A DNA stretch of 64,000 nucleotides from Flavobacterium cutihirudinis (GCF_003385895.1 NZ_QRDQ01000008.1:988354-1052353), one strand, 5' to 3'; positions 35,179-44,299 are shown, counted from the stretch's first letter. Notes: generated by a model not told the origin, from the sequence alone. Numbers and translations: made by a program.

Positions 35179-35614
35179 ATGGATTCAATATCGGTACCGA
35201 ATTCTATTTTCGATTTTAATTATCTTAGGCTTGGGATTTATTAGGGCTTTCGAAAATAGTCTGTTTTATGATCCTTTTTTGAACTATTTCAAAGCCGATT
35301 TTAATTCGCTGCCATACCCGGAAGTAAACACTTTTAGGCTTTTTTGTGGATTGTTTTTTCGGTACATATTGAATTCTATTTTGTCTTTAGCGCTTATTTA
35401 TACATTGTTTAGGGATGTCGAGATTTTAAAGTTTACGTCTTTTCTTTTTGTATTTTTTCTAGTACTGCTTTTCGGATTGTTTTTTATCATTTTTGAATAT
35501 TTCCCTGACGGAAGCTGGCTTTTATTCTATGTCAGACGATTTATTATTCAGCCTATATTTGTTTTGATTTTCATTCCGGCTTTTTATTATCAGCAGCAAT
35601 ATTTTAAAAAATAA
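35168..35614 (+). CDS. exosortase F system-associated membrane protein
   Basis: A 148-residue protein with four hydrophobic helices. It corresponds to the small membrane protein that accompanies XrtF in flavobacteria (TIGR04127-type, from memory). Conserved-looking features are GFIRAFENSLFYDPFL and a C-terminal FYVRRFIIQPIFV. I start at the ATG at 35168 (MRSKWIQYRY), which overlaps the xrtF stop by 11 nt and implies translational coupling; the TTG start at 35141 would extend it by 9 residues. It probably forms a complex with XrtF, but its role is unknown. Confidence 0.75.
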   Translation: MRSKWIQYRYRILFSILIILGLGFIRAFENSLFYDPFLNYFKADFNSLPYPEVNTFRLFCGLFFRYILNSILSLALIYTLFRDVEILKFTSFLFVFFLVLLFGLFFIIFEYFPDGSWLLFYVRRFIIQPIFVLIFIPAFYYQQQYFKK

Positions 35615-35659
35615 CATTTCATTAGATTTTTATTCCGGACTTTTAGATAATTTTGCAAT

Positions 35660-36058
35660 ATGAATTTAAAGAAGTGCACCGGATTGTTTTTAGCTTTTCT
35701 ATTGTTGGTTTCCAACATTGGATTTGCTTTTGATGTGCACTATTGCGGAGGCGAGATCGCTTCGGTTTCTTTAAATACAACGGCGAAAGCTGCTCCGGAA
35801 AAAAAATGTTGCGGTGAAAAGGAAAAAAAATCATCTTGTTGTAAAGACAAAGTGGTTCATTTTGAGAAAAAATCAGATCACGCAACGTTCAAGATTTTCT
35901 TTTTTCAACTTGATTTCCCGGCTGTAATTCAGGAATTCAGACCAATTACCTTTTTGGCTGTTCCTAATTTCAAAACAAATCAGATTACGACTTATTATTC
36001 TGATGCCAATGCGCCGCCATTATTCAAATTATACAAGCAATACATTTTCTACTCCTGA
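35660..36058 (+). CDS. HYC_CC_PP-type secreted cysteine-rich protein
   Basis: A 132-residue exported protein of a small Bacteroidota family named for its motifs: VHYCGG (HYC at 27-29), CC at 50-51 and again at 60-61 (KKSSCCKDK), and a C-terminal APPLFKLYKQY. The signal peptide is ~1-23. Spaced Cys and His suggest metal binding. It is followed by a TonB receptor and an HMA-domain protein that also carry CC pairs. A -7-like TAATTTTG ends only 4 nt before the ATG, so the transcript may be nearly leaderless. Function is not established. Confidence 0.72.
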   Translation: MNLKKCTGLFLAFLLLVSNIGFAFDVHYCGGEIASVSLNTTAKAAPEKKCCGEKEKKSSCCKDKVVHFEKKSDHATFKIFFFQLDFPAVIQEFRPITFLAVPNFKTNQITTYYSDANAPPLFKLYKQYIFYS

Positions 36059-36072
36059 TTTTAATGTTTGAT

Positions 36073-36093
36073 CAAGCTTAACTTTTAAGCTTG
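36073..36093 (+). other. short hairpin between the HYC_CC_PP and TonB receptor genes
   Basis: CAAGCTTAA and TTAAGCTTG form a perfect 9-bp stem with a 3-nt loop. No T-run follows, so it is not a classic terminator; it may be an mRNA processing or stability structure. Confidence 0.45.
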
Positions 36094-36171
36094 GATATGC
36101 TGTTGTTCTAATTTTTAGTATAAGAATTAGTAACAGAATAGTCTTCAAATTAACATTAAAATCAATTTTTT

Positions 36172-38178
36172 ATGCAAAGAAATATTATGCTTTTGGGCAT
36201 GATTTTACTTTCGTTTTCTGTTTTTTCTCAGGAAGATTTAGACGAAGTAAAAATCACCAAAAAGCAAAAAGGAATTAAAAAATCCTATACACTTACCGCC
36301 AATACCTCTGTAATAACCAGTAAAGAGCTTTTAAAAGCAGCTTGCTGTAATCTTGCAGAGAGTTTCGAGACAAATCCATCTATTGATGTCAATTTTTCTG
36401 ATGCTTTGACCGGCACAAAACAAATCAAAATGCTTGGACTTACTAGTCCTTATTTAATGATTACCGAAGAGAATATTCCGTCTGTTCGTGGTGCTTCACA
36501 AGCTTATGGATTATCCTTTACGCCCGGAACCTGGATCGAAAGTGTCCAGATAACAAAAGGCGCCGGAAGCGTCATAAATGGATATGAAAGTATTTCTGGT
36601 CAGATAAATACAGAGCTTTTAAAGCCTTTAAATGATGTGCCGTTTTTTCTGAATGCTTATGGTTCTACCGATGCGCGTTTTGAATTAAATACGCAATTCA
36701 ATAAAAAACTTTCTGATAAATGGGCGACAAGTCTTTTTGTGCACGGAAATGCTCGTGTAGCAAAAAACGATATGAATGATGATGGATTTTTAGATAATCC
36801 GTTAGGGAAGCAAATCAATGTTTTAAATCGATATCAGTATTATAATCCTGAAAGTGGTTTGGTTAGTTTTATCAATTTCAGATATATGAATGATAAAAAA
36901 CAAACTGGTGAAGTTGCTTTTGATAAAGATGTGGATCGCGGAACTACAAATCATTGGGGCTCGGAAATTAATACAGAGCGTTTCGATGTTTCGACTAAAA
37001 TAGGCTATGTTTTCCCTGATATGCCTTATCAAAGTATTGGTTTTCAAAATGCATTTAACAGCCACAAACAGGAGTCCTATTATGGTTTGAATTTATATGA
37101 TATTAAACAGAATAGTTTTTATTCTAATCTAATTTTCAATTCCATTATTAATAATACCATGCATAAATTCACTACTGGTTTGAATTTTACATATGATCAG
37201 TATCAGGAATTTGTAAATGTGAATGATTACAGCCGAATCGATAATTCTGTTGGTGCTTTTTTTGAGTACACTTATGATAATACAGATAATTTCAGTTTGA
37301 TTTTAGGAGGAAGAGTCGATAATCATAACCGACTTGGATTCTTCGTTACACCTCGTCTGCATATGAGATATAATCCCTGGAAAAATGGTGTTGTTCGTTT
37401 TTCTGCCGGAAGAGGAAAACGTTCGGCTAATATTTTTGCCGAAAATCAGCAGCTTTTTGCAAGTTCAAGAACCTTTTCAATTTTGGATACTAATGGAAAA
37501 ATCTACGGATTAAATCCTGAAATTGCCTGGAATTACGGTGTAAGCTTTTCGCAGAAATTTAGAATTTTCAATAAAAATGCCGAGGCAGGATTTGATTTTT
37601 ACCGAACTGATTTTCAAAATCAGGCGGTTGTCGATTTAATGCAAAGTGCGCAGGATGTTTTGTTTTATAATTTAAAAGGAAGTTCGTTTGCAAACAGTTT
37701 TCAGTTCGAGTTTAATTACGAGCTGATTCATAATCTTAATTTGAGAACGGCTTACAAATATTATGACATTCAAACCGATTATTTGAGAGGAACTTTCCAA
37801 AGACCACTGCAGGCTAAACATCGTTTTTTAGGAAATCTGGAATATGAAACCCAATTAAATAATGGGAAACAATGGAAATTTGACTATACACTAAATTGGT
37901 CAGGAAAGCAGCAATTGCCTTATACAGCTACTAATCCTACTGAAGATCAGTTTCCTGATTTTTCGCCGTCTTACGCTGTAATGAATGCGCAGGTAACAAG
38001 GGTTTTTTCTCCGGTTTTTGAAGTGTATGTTGGAGGAGAAAATATTGGGAATTACAAACAGAAAAAAGCTATTTTAGGCGCCGAAGATCCATTTGGACCT
38101 AATTTTGATGCTTCTATAGCGTATGCACCAATTTTTGGACAAATGTATTATGCAGGATTAAGGTTTAAAATAAAATAA
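36172..38178 (+). CDS. TonB-dependent outer-membrane receptor, putative metal uptake
   Basis: A 668-residue outer-membrane receptor: signal peptide (ending VFSQE), TonB-box-like LDEVKITKK, plug (~45-150; SKELLKAACCNLAESFETNP and GAGSVINGYESISGQIN) and beta-barrel ending with an aromatic-containing LRFKIK. It has no carboxypeptidase-like N-terminal domain. The Cys58-Cys59 pair in the plug is unusual for TonB receptors. It sits between a Cys-rich HYC_CC_PP gene and an HMA-domain gene, so a metal or metal-chelate substrate such as copper is a reasonable inference. The gap to the HMA gene is 25 nt. Confidence 0.85.
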   Translation: MQRNIMLLGMILLSFSVFSQEDLDEVKITKKQKGIKKSYTLTANTSVITSKELLKAACCNLAESFETNPSIDVNFSDALTGTKQIKMLGLTSPYLMITEENIPSVRGASQAYGLSFTPGTWIESVQITKGAGSVINGYESISGQINTELLKPLNDVPFFLNAYGSTDARFELNTQFNKKLSDKWATSLFVHGNARVAKNDMNDDGFLDNPLGKQINVLNRYQYYNPESGLVSFINFRYMNDKKQTGEVAFDKDVDRGTTNHWGSEINTERFDVSTKIGYVFPDMPYQSIGFQNAFNSHKQESYYGLNLYDIKQNSFYSNLIFNSIINNTMHKFTTGLNFTYDQYQEFVNVNDYSRIDNSVGAFFEYTYDNTDNFSLILGGRVDNHNRLGFFVTPRLHMRYNPWKNGVVRFSAGRGKRSANIFAENQQLFASSRTFSILDTNGKIYGLNPEIAWNYGVSFSQKFRIFNKNAEAGFDFYRTDFQNQAVVDLMQSAQDVLFYNLKGSSFANSFQFEFNYELIHNLNLRTAYKYYDIQTDYLRGTFQRPLQAKHRFLGNLEYETQLNNGKQWKFDYTLNWSGKQQLPYTATNPTEDQFPDFSPSYAVMNAQVTRVFSPVFEVYVGGENIGNYKQKKAILGAEDPFGPNFDASIAYAPIFGQMYYAGLRFKIK

Positions 38179-38203
38179 TTAACAACAATAAATAAATAGA
38201 AAA

Positions 38204-38545
38204 ATGAGAAATCTAATTTTAATTGCAATAATGAGTGTTTTAGGATTTACCGCTCAGGCTCAAAAAAAGAATAAAAACCTAAAATATACTACGGAAGTAA
38301 ATGGTAATTGCGAACAGTGTAAAAAGCGCATTGAAAAAGCGGCATATGCAGTTCCTGGAATAAAAACAGCAAATTGGGATATTAGTTCGCACCAGTTGAC
38401 TGTAATTTTGAATGAAGAAAAAACTTCGCCAAAAGATTTGAATGCCGCTATTGCGAAAGCCGGTCATGATACTAAAGAGATAAAAGCAACTCAGACAGAT
38501 TATGATAATTTACATAGCTGCTGCAAGTATGATCGAGAATTATAA
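38204..38545 (+). CDS. secreted heavy-metal-associated (HMA) domain protein
   Basis: A 113-residue exported protein with one HMA ferredoxin-like domain (~26-95). The metal-binding loop is NGNCEQCKKRIE (CxxC), and a second cysteine pair lies near the C-terminus (HSCCKYD, 106-107). The signal peptide ends AQAQ. It likely binds Cu(I) or a similar soft metal in the periplasm and could hand it on from the upstream TonB receptor. A strong terminator follows, so it closes the HYC_CC_PP/receptor/HMA unit. Confidence 0.88.
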   Translation: MRNLILIAIMSVLGFTAQAQKKNKNLKYTTEVNGNCEQCKKRIEKAAYAVPGIKTANWDISSHQLTVILNEEKTSPKDLNAAIAKAGHDTKEIKATQTDYDNLHSCCKYDREL

Positions 38546-38552
38546 TAACGAG

Positions 38553-38582
38553 GCCTCAGGTTTAATTTCCTGAGGCTTTTTT
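38553..38582 (+). terminator. rho-independent terminator after HMA gene
   Basis: GCCTCAGG (38553-38560) and CCTGAGGC (38569-38576) form an 8-bp GC-rich stem followed by six Ts. Confidence 0.92.
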
Positions 38583-38677
38583 AATAGTTAATTTATCTTT
38601 AAAATACTGCGTTTTATTGTGGTTGAAGCAAATTATTGTTAATTTCACAAACTTATAAGTATAACCAAATTCATTTT

Positions 38678-39358
38678 ATGAGTAATTTTGATTGGACCCA
38701 GTTAATAAACCCTGAATTCTATATAACTTTAAGTATCGGAGGTTTTGAGATTGGCCTATTTATTGTTCTGTTTATAGTTTTTGCTGAGACAGGACTTTTC
38801 GCAGGTTTTTTTCTACCAGGAGATAGTTTGCTATTTTTAGCTGGTATTTACAGCCGCGATTTAATTCAGAATGTTGTTTATATTCCAGGTGATTTTATTA
38901 ATGTTTTTTTGCTTTCGACAGCGGTGGCTATTATGGGAGTTTTCGGAAATATGACCGGCTATTGGTTTGGAGCGAAAAGTGGTTATTACTTATTTAAAAA
39001 AGAAGATACATTTTGGTTTAAGAAAAAATACCTTTTACAATCAAAAGATTTCTTTGAAAAGTATGGCGGAAAAGCGATTATTTACGCACGTTTTCTTCCA
39101 ATCTTCAGGACTTTTGCTCCAATTATTGCCGGAATTGTTTCAATGGACAAGAAGAAATTCATGTTCTACAACGTTCTAAGCTCATTTTTGTGGTCTTTTA
39201 TATTAATCTTTGCAGGACATTATCTTTACGGAGTTTTCCTGAAACAAGGAATAGACTTAAAGCATCATATAGAATACATCATCATTATCATTATCATTAT
39301 CTCAACATTCCCGGTTTTACTTAAACTTTTAAAGAAAAGACCAAGCGAACATATTTAA
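38678..39358 (+). CDS. DedA/SNARE-associated family membrane protein
   Basis: A 226-residue inner-membrane protein of the DedA family, thought to flip lipids such as undecaprenyl phosphate or phosphatidylethanolamine. Family motifs are FLPGDSLLFLAGIYS, GYWFGAKSG and YARFLPIFRTFAPIIAG with the conserved acidic and Arg residues. I start at the ATG at 38678 (MSNFDWTQL); the TTG 42 nt earlier gives an implausible polar extension. It is a single gene between two terminators. Confidence 0.88.
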   Translation: MSNFDWTQLINPEFYITLSIGGFEIGLFIVLFIVFAETGLFAGFFLPGDSLLFLAGIYSRDLIQNVVYIPGDFINVFLLSTAVAIMGVFGNMTGYWFGAKSGYYLFKKEDTFWFKKKYLLQSKDFFEKYGGKAIIYARFLPIFRTFAPIIAGIVSMDKKKFMFYNVLSSFLWSFILIFAGHYLYGVFLKQGIDLKHHIEYIIIIIIIISTFPVLLKLLKKRPSEHI

Positions 39359-39374
39359 GATAAATAAATCATAC

Positions 39375-39410
39375 AAAAAAAGTCCGAAGCTAAAACTTCG
39401 GACTTTTTTT
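39375..39410 (+). terminator. rho-independent terminator after DedA gene
   Basis: A 15-bp stem, seven As plus GTCCGAAG (39375-39389) with CTTCGGAC plus seven Ts (39396-39410), around a 6-nt loop. Confidence 0.93.
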
Positions 39411-39463
39411 ATATCAATAATTAAGTGTAGTTCTGTTTAAATAAATGAAAGACTTGAACTTTT

Positions 39464-39488
39464 ATCTTGTTTTAAATTAAAGCAAGAT
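39464..39488. other. AT-rich hairpin in the DedA-rodA intergenic region
   Basis: ATCTTG (39464-39469) and CAAGAT (39483-39488) extend through T/A pairs into a stem of about 10 bp. No T-run follows on the minus strand, so it is a weak candidate for the end of the mre/rodA transcript. The rest of 39411-39590 shows nothing I can name. Confidence 0.35.
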
Positions 39489-39590
39489 TTCAACAATTGA
39501 GATGTAATATCAAGTATTACAGATGGCTGTTTATAGAAAATTACGAAAACCTTTTAAATAATTTGTTTTTGATACAAAAGCAATTTTTAA

Positions 39591-39637
39591 AACAATTAAG
39601 AATTAACAACTATCAATTAACAATAAACAATTATCAA
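39591..39637. repeat. reiterated CAATTAACAA/TTATCAA word tract
   Basis: Just beyond the rodA stop the sequence repeats the words AATTAACAA, TATCAATTAACAATAAACAA and TTATCAA. It is low in complexity but patterned like the other word-repeat tracts of this window, although without a strong inverted half. Confidence 0.45.
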
Positions 39638-39639
39638 AA

Positions 39640-40875
39640 TTACCATTCATTAACCTTGTTAGCGTCCATTTTTAGGAAAATGAACAACAAGATCGTAAAT
39701 CCCCAAAGTCCGGAACCTCCATATGAAAAGAAGGGCAGAGGAACTCCAATTGTTGGAAAAATACCAATAACCATTGCAATATTTACGAAAAAGTGGATGA
39801 ATAAAATTCCGGCGACGCAATAACCATACACCCTGCTGAATTTTGTTTTTTGCCTTTCTGCTAAATAAATTACTCTTAAAAACAATCCGACAAAAAGCGC
39901 AATAACGACAAGCGAACCAGCAAATCCCCATTCTTCGCCAACAGTTGTAAAAATGTAATCGGTATGCTGTTCCGGTACGAATCCTCCTTTAGTTTGGGTA
40001 CCTTGCAAGAAACCTTTTCCAAGCCATCCGCCAGAACCAATTGCAATTTCAGATTGGTTAGTGTTATAACCAATCCCTTTCATGTCAACCGTTTTTCCAA
40101 GTAAAATATTAAATCGGTCCCTGTGGTGTTGTTTGAAAACGTTATCAAATACATAATCTACAGAGAAAACAAATGCTGAAATAATGACTAGAAAAATACC
40201 GCTCATCAATAAATTTCGGTCAACAACACGGCCTTTGAAATGAATGATTGCTAATACTAGTGCAGCGAGTAATATTACTACATAGGGTTCTAAAACTAAT
40301 GTTAGTACAAATAACAGAATTGTTATAAATCCAGTCCATACATACCATGATGGCAAACCTTCACGATATAAAACGATAATGAAAATGCTATAAATTAAGG
40401 CACTTCCCGGGTCGGGTTGCGGCAAAATAAGGATGACCGGTAAAAATACAATTGCCAATGCCTGAATTTGCCTGTTTACTTCCTTGAGATTGATTTGCGT
40501 ATCACTTAAATATTTGGCTAAAGCTAATGATGTAGCAGCCTTAGCAAACTCTGAAGGTTGCAATGTAAAACTTCCAATGGCATACCAACATCTTTGACCT
40601 GCAATTGTTTTTCCGAAAAGAAACAAGCCGGCAAGAGATAATAATGACACTCCAAAAATTATACTTGCATACTTTTCATAAAATTTTCCATCAACAAAAA
40701 GCACAACAAAAATTAGAGGAATAGTACATCCAATAAAAATTAATTGTTTTTGATAAGTGCCTTCCGTAGATAATAACGAAGAAGAATAGATATTTAGCCA
40801 CCCTAATATTACTAACGCGATGTAGATAAAAACGCTTATCCAGTCAATATTATTTTTTACGCTTTGATTTTTCAT
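39640..40875 (-). CDS. rodA: rod-shape-determining protein RodA (SEDS glycosyltransferase)
   Basis: The peptidoglycan polymerase of the elongasome, a polytopic SEDS-family membrane protein working with PBP2. The 411 residues hold about ten helices, with WLNIYSSSL at the first helix, QPSEFAKAATSLALA (family motif with the conserved Glu), QPDPGSALIYSIF (the Asp-containing loop) and the C-terminal LPFFSYGGSGLW signature. It follows mrdA by 15 nt in the mreBCD-mrdA-rodA order and is the last gene of the cluster. Confidence 0.95.
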   Translation of the reverse strand: MKNQSVKNNIDWISVFIYIALVILGWLNIYSSSLLSTEGTYQKQLIFIGCTIPLIFVVLFVDGKFYEKYASIIFGVSLLSLAGLFLFGKTIAGQRCWYAIGSFTLQPSEFAKAATSLALAKYLSDTQINLKEVNRQIQALAIVFLPVILILPQPDPGSALIYSIFIIVLYREGLPSWYVWTGFITILLFVLTLVLEPYVVILLAALVLAIIHFKGRVVDRNLLMSGIFLVIISAFVFSVDYVFDNVFKQHHRDRFNILLGKTVDMKGIGYNTNQSEIAIGSGGWLGKGFLQGTQTKGGFVPEQHTDYIFTTVGEEWGFAGSLVVIALFVGLFLRVIYLAERQKTKFSRVYGYCVAGILFIHFFVNIAMVIGIFPTIGVPLPFFSYGGSGLWGFTILLFIFLKMDANKVNEW

Positions 40876-40890
40876 CTGAAATAATCTTTG

Positions 40891-42870
40891 TTAGTTTTTC
40901 TTAGTGGTATCTACCGCTGTTTTTTTAACTTCAGTTTTTGTGTTTGTTGCAGCCGGTACTTTAGGTTTTGCAATTTTGGCTTGTAAAACAGAATCTTTCG
41001 GAACAGATTCAATTTTGCTGGCTTCACTCATTCCTCCCAGTTTAGCATATTCTGAAGCTAAACTTTTATTTAATACTCTTGTTTCTAAATCAGTTCTTGT
41101 GATTTTTCTTCTCAGATACTTTTCAATCATTAAACTTGCAATCGGCCCTGCTACACTAGCACCAAAACCTCCATTTTCAATCATGATCGCAATAGCAATT
41201 TTTGGATTGTCTTTTGGAGCAAAAGCAACGAAAATAGAGTGGTCTTCCAATTGGACTCTTTTTCCTCCAATTTTGGCAAAGTTTTCTGCAGTTCCCGTTT
41301 TACCACAAATATCAATTCCATCTACCCTTAATCTGCTGGCTGTACCCATATTGTACACATCAAATAACCCGCTGATAATTGGAGGGAAATATTTTTGGTC
41401 TATAGTTGTAGTATGCTTAGTTGTGAATTTTTTATCAATAGTTTTGCCTTCAATTTTTTTGATGATATGAGGCGTGTAATAATAACCTTGATTTGCTATT
41501 GTCGCCATCATATTAGCAAGCTGAATAGGAGTCATTACAACTTCCCCCTGACCAATTGCGTTAGAAACAATCGCAGTACTTCTCCATCCTCCATTAGGAT
41601 ACATACGCTTATAGGTTTTTGAAGTCGGAATTTTTCCTCTTTTTCCAGTTGGGAGATCATAGCCCATAAACTCACCTAGTCCAAAACTTTTAAGATGAGA
41701 GCTCCAAACATCAACTGAAGCACTCGGATTTGTATATTTGTTTATGGTTCTCATGTAGGCAGTTGCAAAGTAAGTATTGCAGGATTGATAAATACCTCTG
41801 TGTAACTGCAATTGTCCTCCACTACAGTGGCATCTCATAAAACGGCCTCGAGCATAGCTAAAACCGTGATGACAGGTAACCGTGAAATTGTTTTCATCGA
41901 TTACGCCTTCTTGAAGCGCTACTAAACCAGTCAGCAATTTAAAAGGTGATCCGGGAGGATATTCTGCAAGCAGCCCTCTGTCATATAAAGGTTTTGCAAT
42001 CGAATCGTGATATAAAAGTGTATAATTTTTAGATCTTTGTCTTCCAACTAAAATTCCAGGATCGAAAGATGGAGCGGTAACAAGTGCTAAAATTTCACCG
42101 GTTTTAGGTTCAATAGCAACAATTCCTCCTCTTTTATTGATCATTAACTCTTGGCCATACTTTTGAAGTTCACCATCGATGGTTAAATTGATATCTTCTC
42201 CTGCAACAGCAATTGTATCATATTTTCCGTCTTTATAGGAGCCAATTTCTCTATTGTATTTGTCTTTCTGAATGTATTTTACACCTTTTATACCGCGTAA
42301 AACTTCTTCGTAACTTTGTTCAACACCTTGTTGTCCAATTAGATCTCCGCTATTATAGTAAGGGTTTTTAGCAATTAATTTTTCAGTAACCTGAGTTATG
42401 AATCCAAAAATATTGGCGCCATAATCGACTTCGTAATCACGAAGCGATCTTTTTTGGAAATAAAAGCCTTCAAATTTTCTAATTTTTTCCTGAAAAGCAG
42501 CAAATTCACTTTTGTTTAATTGCGCTAAAAATACAGAAGGTAGTCTCGGGCTGTATACTTTTGCCTTTGCAATTCTCTTTTCGTAATCTTCTTTTGTGAT
42601 GTTTAATAATGTACAAAATTCATCTACATTCAAATCTTCTTTAATATCTCTTGGAATTACCATGATATCATAAGAAGCCTGATTGGCAACTAAAAGTTTG
42701 CCGTTTCGATCATAGATATAGCCTCTTTCAGGATAATCATACTGCTTTTTTATTGCATTATTTTCTGATTTTAATTTGAAAGAATCATCAATAATTTGCA
42801 AATAAAACACCCTGATCACCAGCAAAGATCCTGCAATGATAATTAAAGCGGGCAGCAGAATTTTTCTCAT
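40891..42870 (-). CDS. mrdA: penicillin-binding protein 2
   Basis: The peptidoglycan transpeptidase of the elongation complex. A membrane anchor (~5-22) is followed by the PBP dimerisation domain (~45-225) and the transpeptidase domain. Active-site motifs are SPFK in YPPGSPFKLL (acylated Ser), the SCN triad in YQSCNTYF, and KTGTAEN. The 659-residue length includes a Lys/Ala-rich C-terminal tail of about 40 residues ending DTTKKN. The start overlaps the mreD stop by 4 nt and rodA follows 15 nt later, so translation is coupled along the cluster. Confidence 0.95.
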   Translation of the reverse strand: MRKILLPALIIIAGSLLVIRVFYLQIIDDSFKLKSENNAIKKQYDYPERGYIYDRNGKLLVANQASYDIMVIPRDIKEDLNVDEFCTLLNITKEDYEKRIAKAKVYSPRLPSVFLAQLNKSEFAAFQEKIRKFEGFYFQKRSLRDYEVDYGANIFGFITQVTEKLIAKNPYYNSGDLIGQQGVEQSYEEVLRGIKGVKYIQKDKYNREIGSYKDGKYDTIAVAGEDINLTIDGELQKYGQELMINKRGGIVAIEPKTGEILALVTAPSFDPGILVGRQRSKNYTLLYHDSIAKPLYDRGLLAEYPPGSPFKLLTGLVALQEGVIDENNFTVTCHHGFSYARGRFMRCHCSGGQLQLHRGIYQSCNTYFATAYMRTINKYTNPSASVDVWSSHLKSFGLGEFMGYDLPTGKRGKIPTSKTYKRMYPNGGWRSTAIVSNAIGQGEVVMTPIQLANMMATIANQGYYYTPHIIKKIEGKTIDKKFTTKHTTTIDQKYFPPIISGLFDVYNMGTASRLRVDGIDICGKTGTAENFAKIGGKRVQLEDHSIFVAFAPKDNPKIAIAIMIENGGFGASVAGPIASLMIEKYLRRKITRTDLETRVLNKSLASEYAKLGGMSEASKIESVPKDSVLQAKIAKPKVPAATNTKTEVKKTAVDTTKKN

Positions 42871-43373
42871 CGTTTATTTGGCTTAATAAGGTAGATTATT
42901 ATGATTGAAATGATTATTGTAAATATCGAACTAAACAGTGTTCTAAGTAAAATATCCCAGATAAATTTAAACTGGAAGGCTTCAAGAATGAATAGCACAA
43001 TATGGTGCAACAAGACCGAGACCAGTATAAATGAAAAACGTTCGGGTGTTAGCGATTCGTTTAGTTTGATGGTTTGATATTCATAACTTAATCCAAATGA
43101 AAATTTAAAGATATATGGTCTATAATACGCCAGAATAACACACGCAGTTGCGTGAATTCCTCCTGAGTTACAAAACATATCCATTACTATTCCAAGTAAA
43201 AAACTTGAGACAATCAGTCCTGATCTATTACTGTTTACAGGATAGAGAATAATATAGAGAATATAAGGAAAAGGGCTTATGTATCCTAAAAAATTCATAT
43301 TGTTGAAAATAACAATCTGAATTGCCAGTAACATAATGAATCGAAAAATATTGACTAACAATGCGCTATTCAT
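42867..43373 (-). CDS. mreD: rod-shape-determining protein MreD
   Basis: A small polytopic membrane protein of the elongasome. The 168 residues contain about five helices and the typical N-terminal NIFRFIMLLAIQIVIFNN and SPFPYILYIILYPVN segments. MreD is poorly conserved, but its place between mreC (8-nt overlap) and mrdA (4-nt overlap) makes the call firm. Confidence 0.88.
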   Translation of the reverse strand: MNSALLVNIFRFIMLLAIQIVIFNNMNFLGYISPFPYILYIILYPVNSNRSGLIVSSFLLGIVMDMFCNSGGIHATACVILAYYRPYIFKFSFGLSYEYQTIKLNESLTPERFSFILVSVLLHHIVLFILEAFQFKFIWDILLRTLFSSIFTIIISIIIIYLIKPNKR

Positions 43374-44190
43374 CTTTTTCCTTTTTTTCTAAATTAATAA
43401 GTTCTTCTCTGTCTTTACTTTTGATAATATAAACGTGTCCAAGATTTGTCATATCGTTAAATAGTTTAACATCGATGACATAATAACTTGTTCCTTTTTT
43501 AATATATATTTTATCAACGGTACCAATATTTATTCCTTCTGGGAAAATTACAGATTGTCCACCAGTAACAATTGTGTCTCCTTTTCTAATGGAGGCTAGT
43601 CTAGGTACATCTTCAAGTTGTACAAATCCTGTGCTTTTTCCGTTCCAGGTTAAAGAACCAAAATGATTTGATTTTTTAATTTTTGCATTAATCTGTGATT
43701 TCATGTTTAAGATGCTCACAACAGTTGAATAATTAGGAGAAGTATTGTCGACAACGCCTACAATTCCTAAGCTGTTAATTACACCCATATCTTGTTTAAC
43801 TCCATCTTTTGATCCGGAATTAAGTGTGATATAGTTTTCATGTGTACTGTAAGAGTTATGAATCACTTTTGAAACAATAATGTCAGCAGGTTTTACACCT
43901 TTTATACTATCTGGTAGAGGTGCTTTTGTAGTGTCTTCTTTATTGAATAAGAGACTTTTTAATCTTGCATTTTCTTGAACAAGTTCGTCGTTTTCAGCTC
44001 TTAAATTTAGATATTCATTAATGTGGTTAATCCTTTCATAAACACCTCCGCTTAAAAAGTTCGCAGAATTGATTACTTTGCTTCTATGGTAGGAATGCGA
44101 TTGAATTGTAAGGGTCAATGAGATACCTAAAAGCAGCAAAAACAGCAATCGATTACTGTTTCTTATAATGAAATTAAAAATTTGCTGCAT
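43366..44190 (-). CDS. mreC: rod-shape-determining protein MreC
   Basis: A periplasmic scaffold of the elongasome with one N-terminal membrane helix (~13-30), a coiled coil (~55-85, NEYLNLRAENDELVQENARL) and a beta-barrel domain. GSKDGVKQDMGVINSLGIVGVV and the GDTIVTGGQSVIFPEGINIGTV stretch are family landmarks. The 274-residue length is normal. It overlaps mreD by 8 nt. The 109-nt gap to mreB holds an 18-bp perfect hairpin. Confidence 0.93.
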   Translation of the reverse strand: MQQIFNFIIRNSNRLLFLLLLGISLTLTIQSHSYHRSKVINSANFLSGGVYERINHINEYLNLRAENDELVQENARLKSLLFNKEDTTKAPLPDSIKGVKPADIIVSKVIHNSYSTHENYITLNSGSKDGVKQDMGVINSLGIVGVVDNTSPNYSTVVSILNMKSQINAKIKKSNHFGSLTWNGKSTGFVQLEDVPRLASIRKGDTIVTGGQSVIFPEGINIGTVDKIYIKKGTSYYVIDVKLFNDMTNLGHVYIIKSKDREELINLEKKEKDE

Positions 44191-44235
44191 TTCTTGTCTG
44201 GTTATTTTGTTTCAGGATATGCTTATGGTTTCAAA

Positions 44236-44276
44236 TTTTATTAGAGTTAAATAAAATGTATTTAACTCTAATAAAA
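44236..44276 (-). other. 18-bp perfect hairpin between mreB and mreC
   Basis: TTTTATTAGAGTTAAATA (44236-44253) is perfectly complementary to 44259-44276 around a 5-nt loop. On either strand the stem is not followed by a T-run, so it is not a standard terminator. It may protect or process the mreB part of the transcript. Confidence 0.7.
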
Positions 44277-44299
44277 AAATATTGATTTGTTTTTGAATC

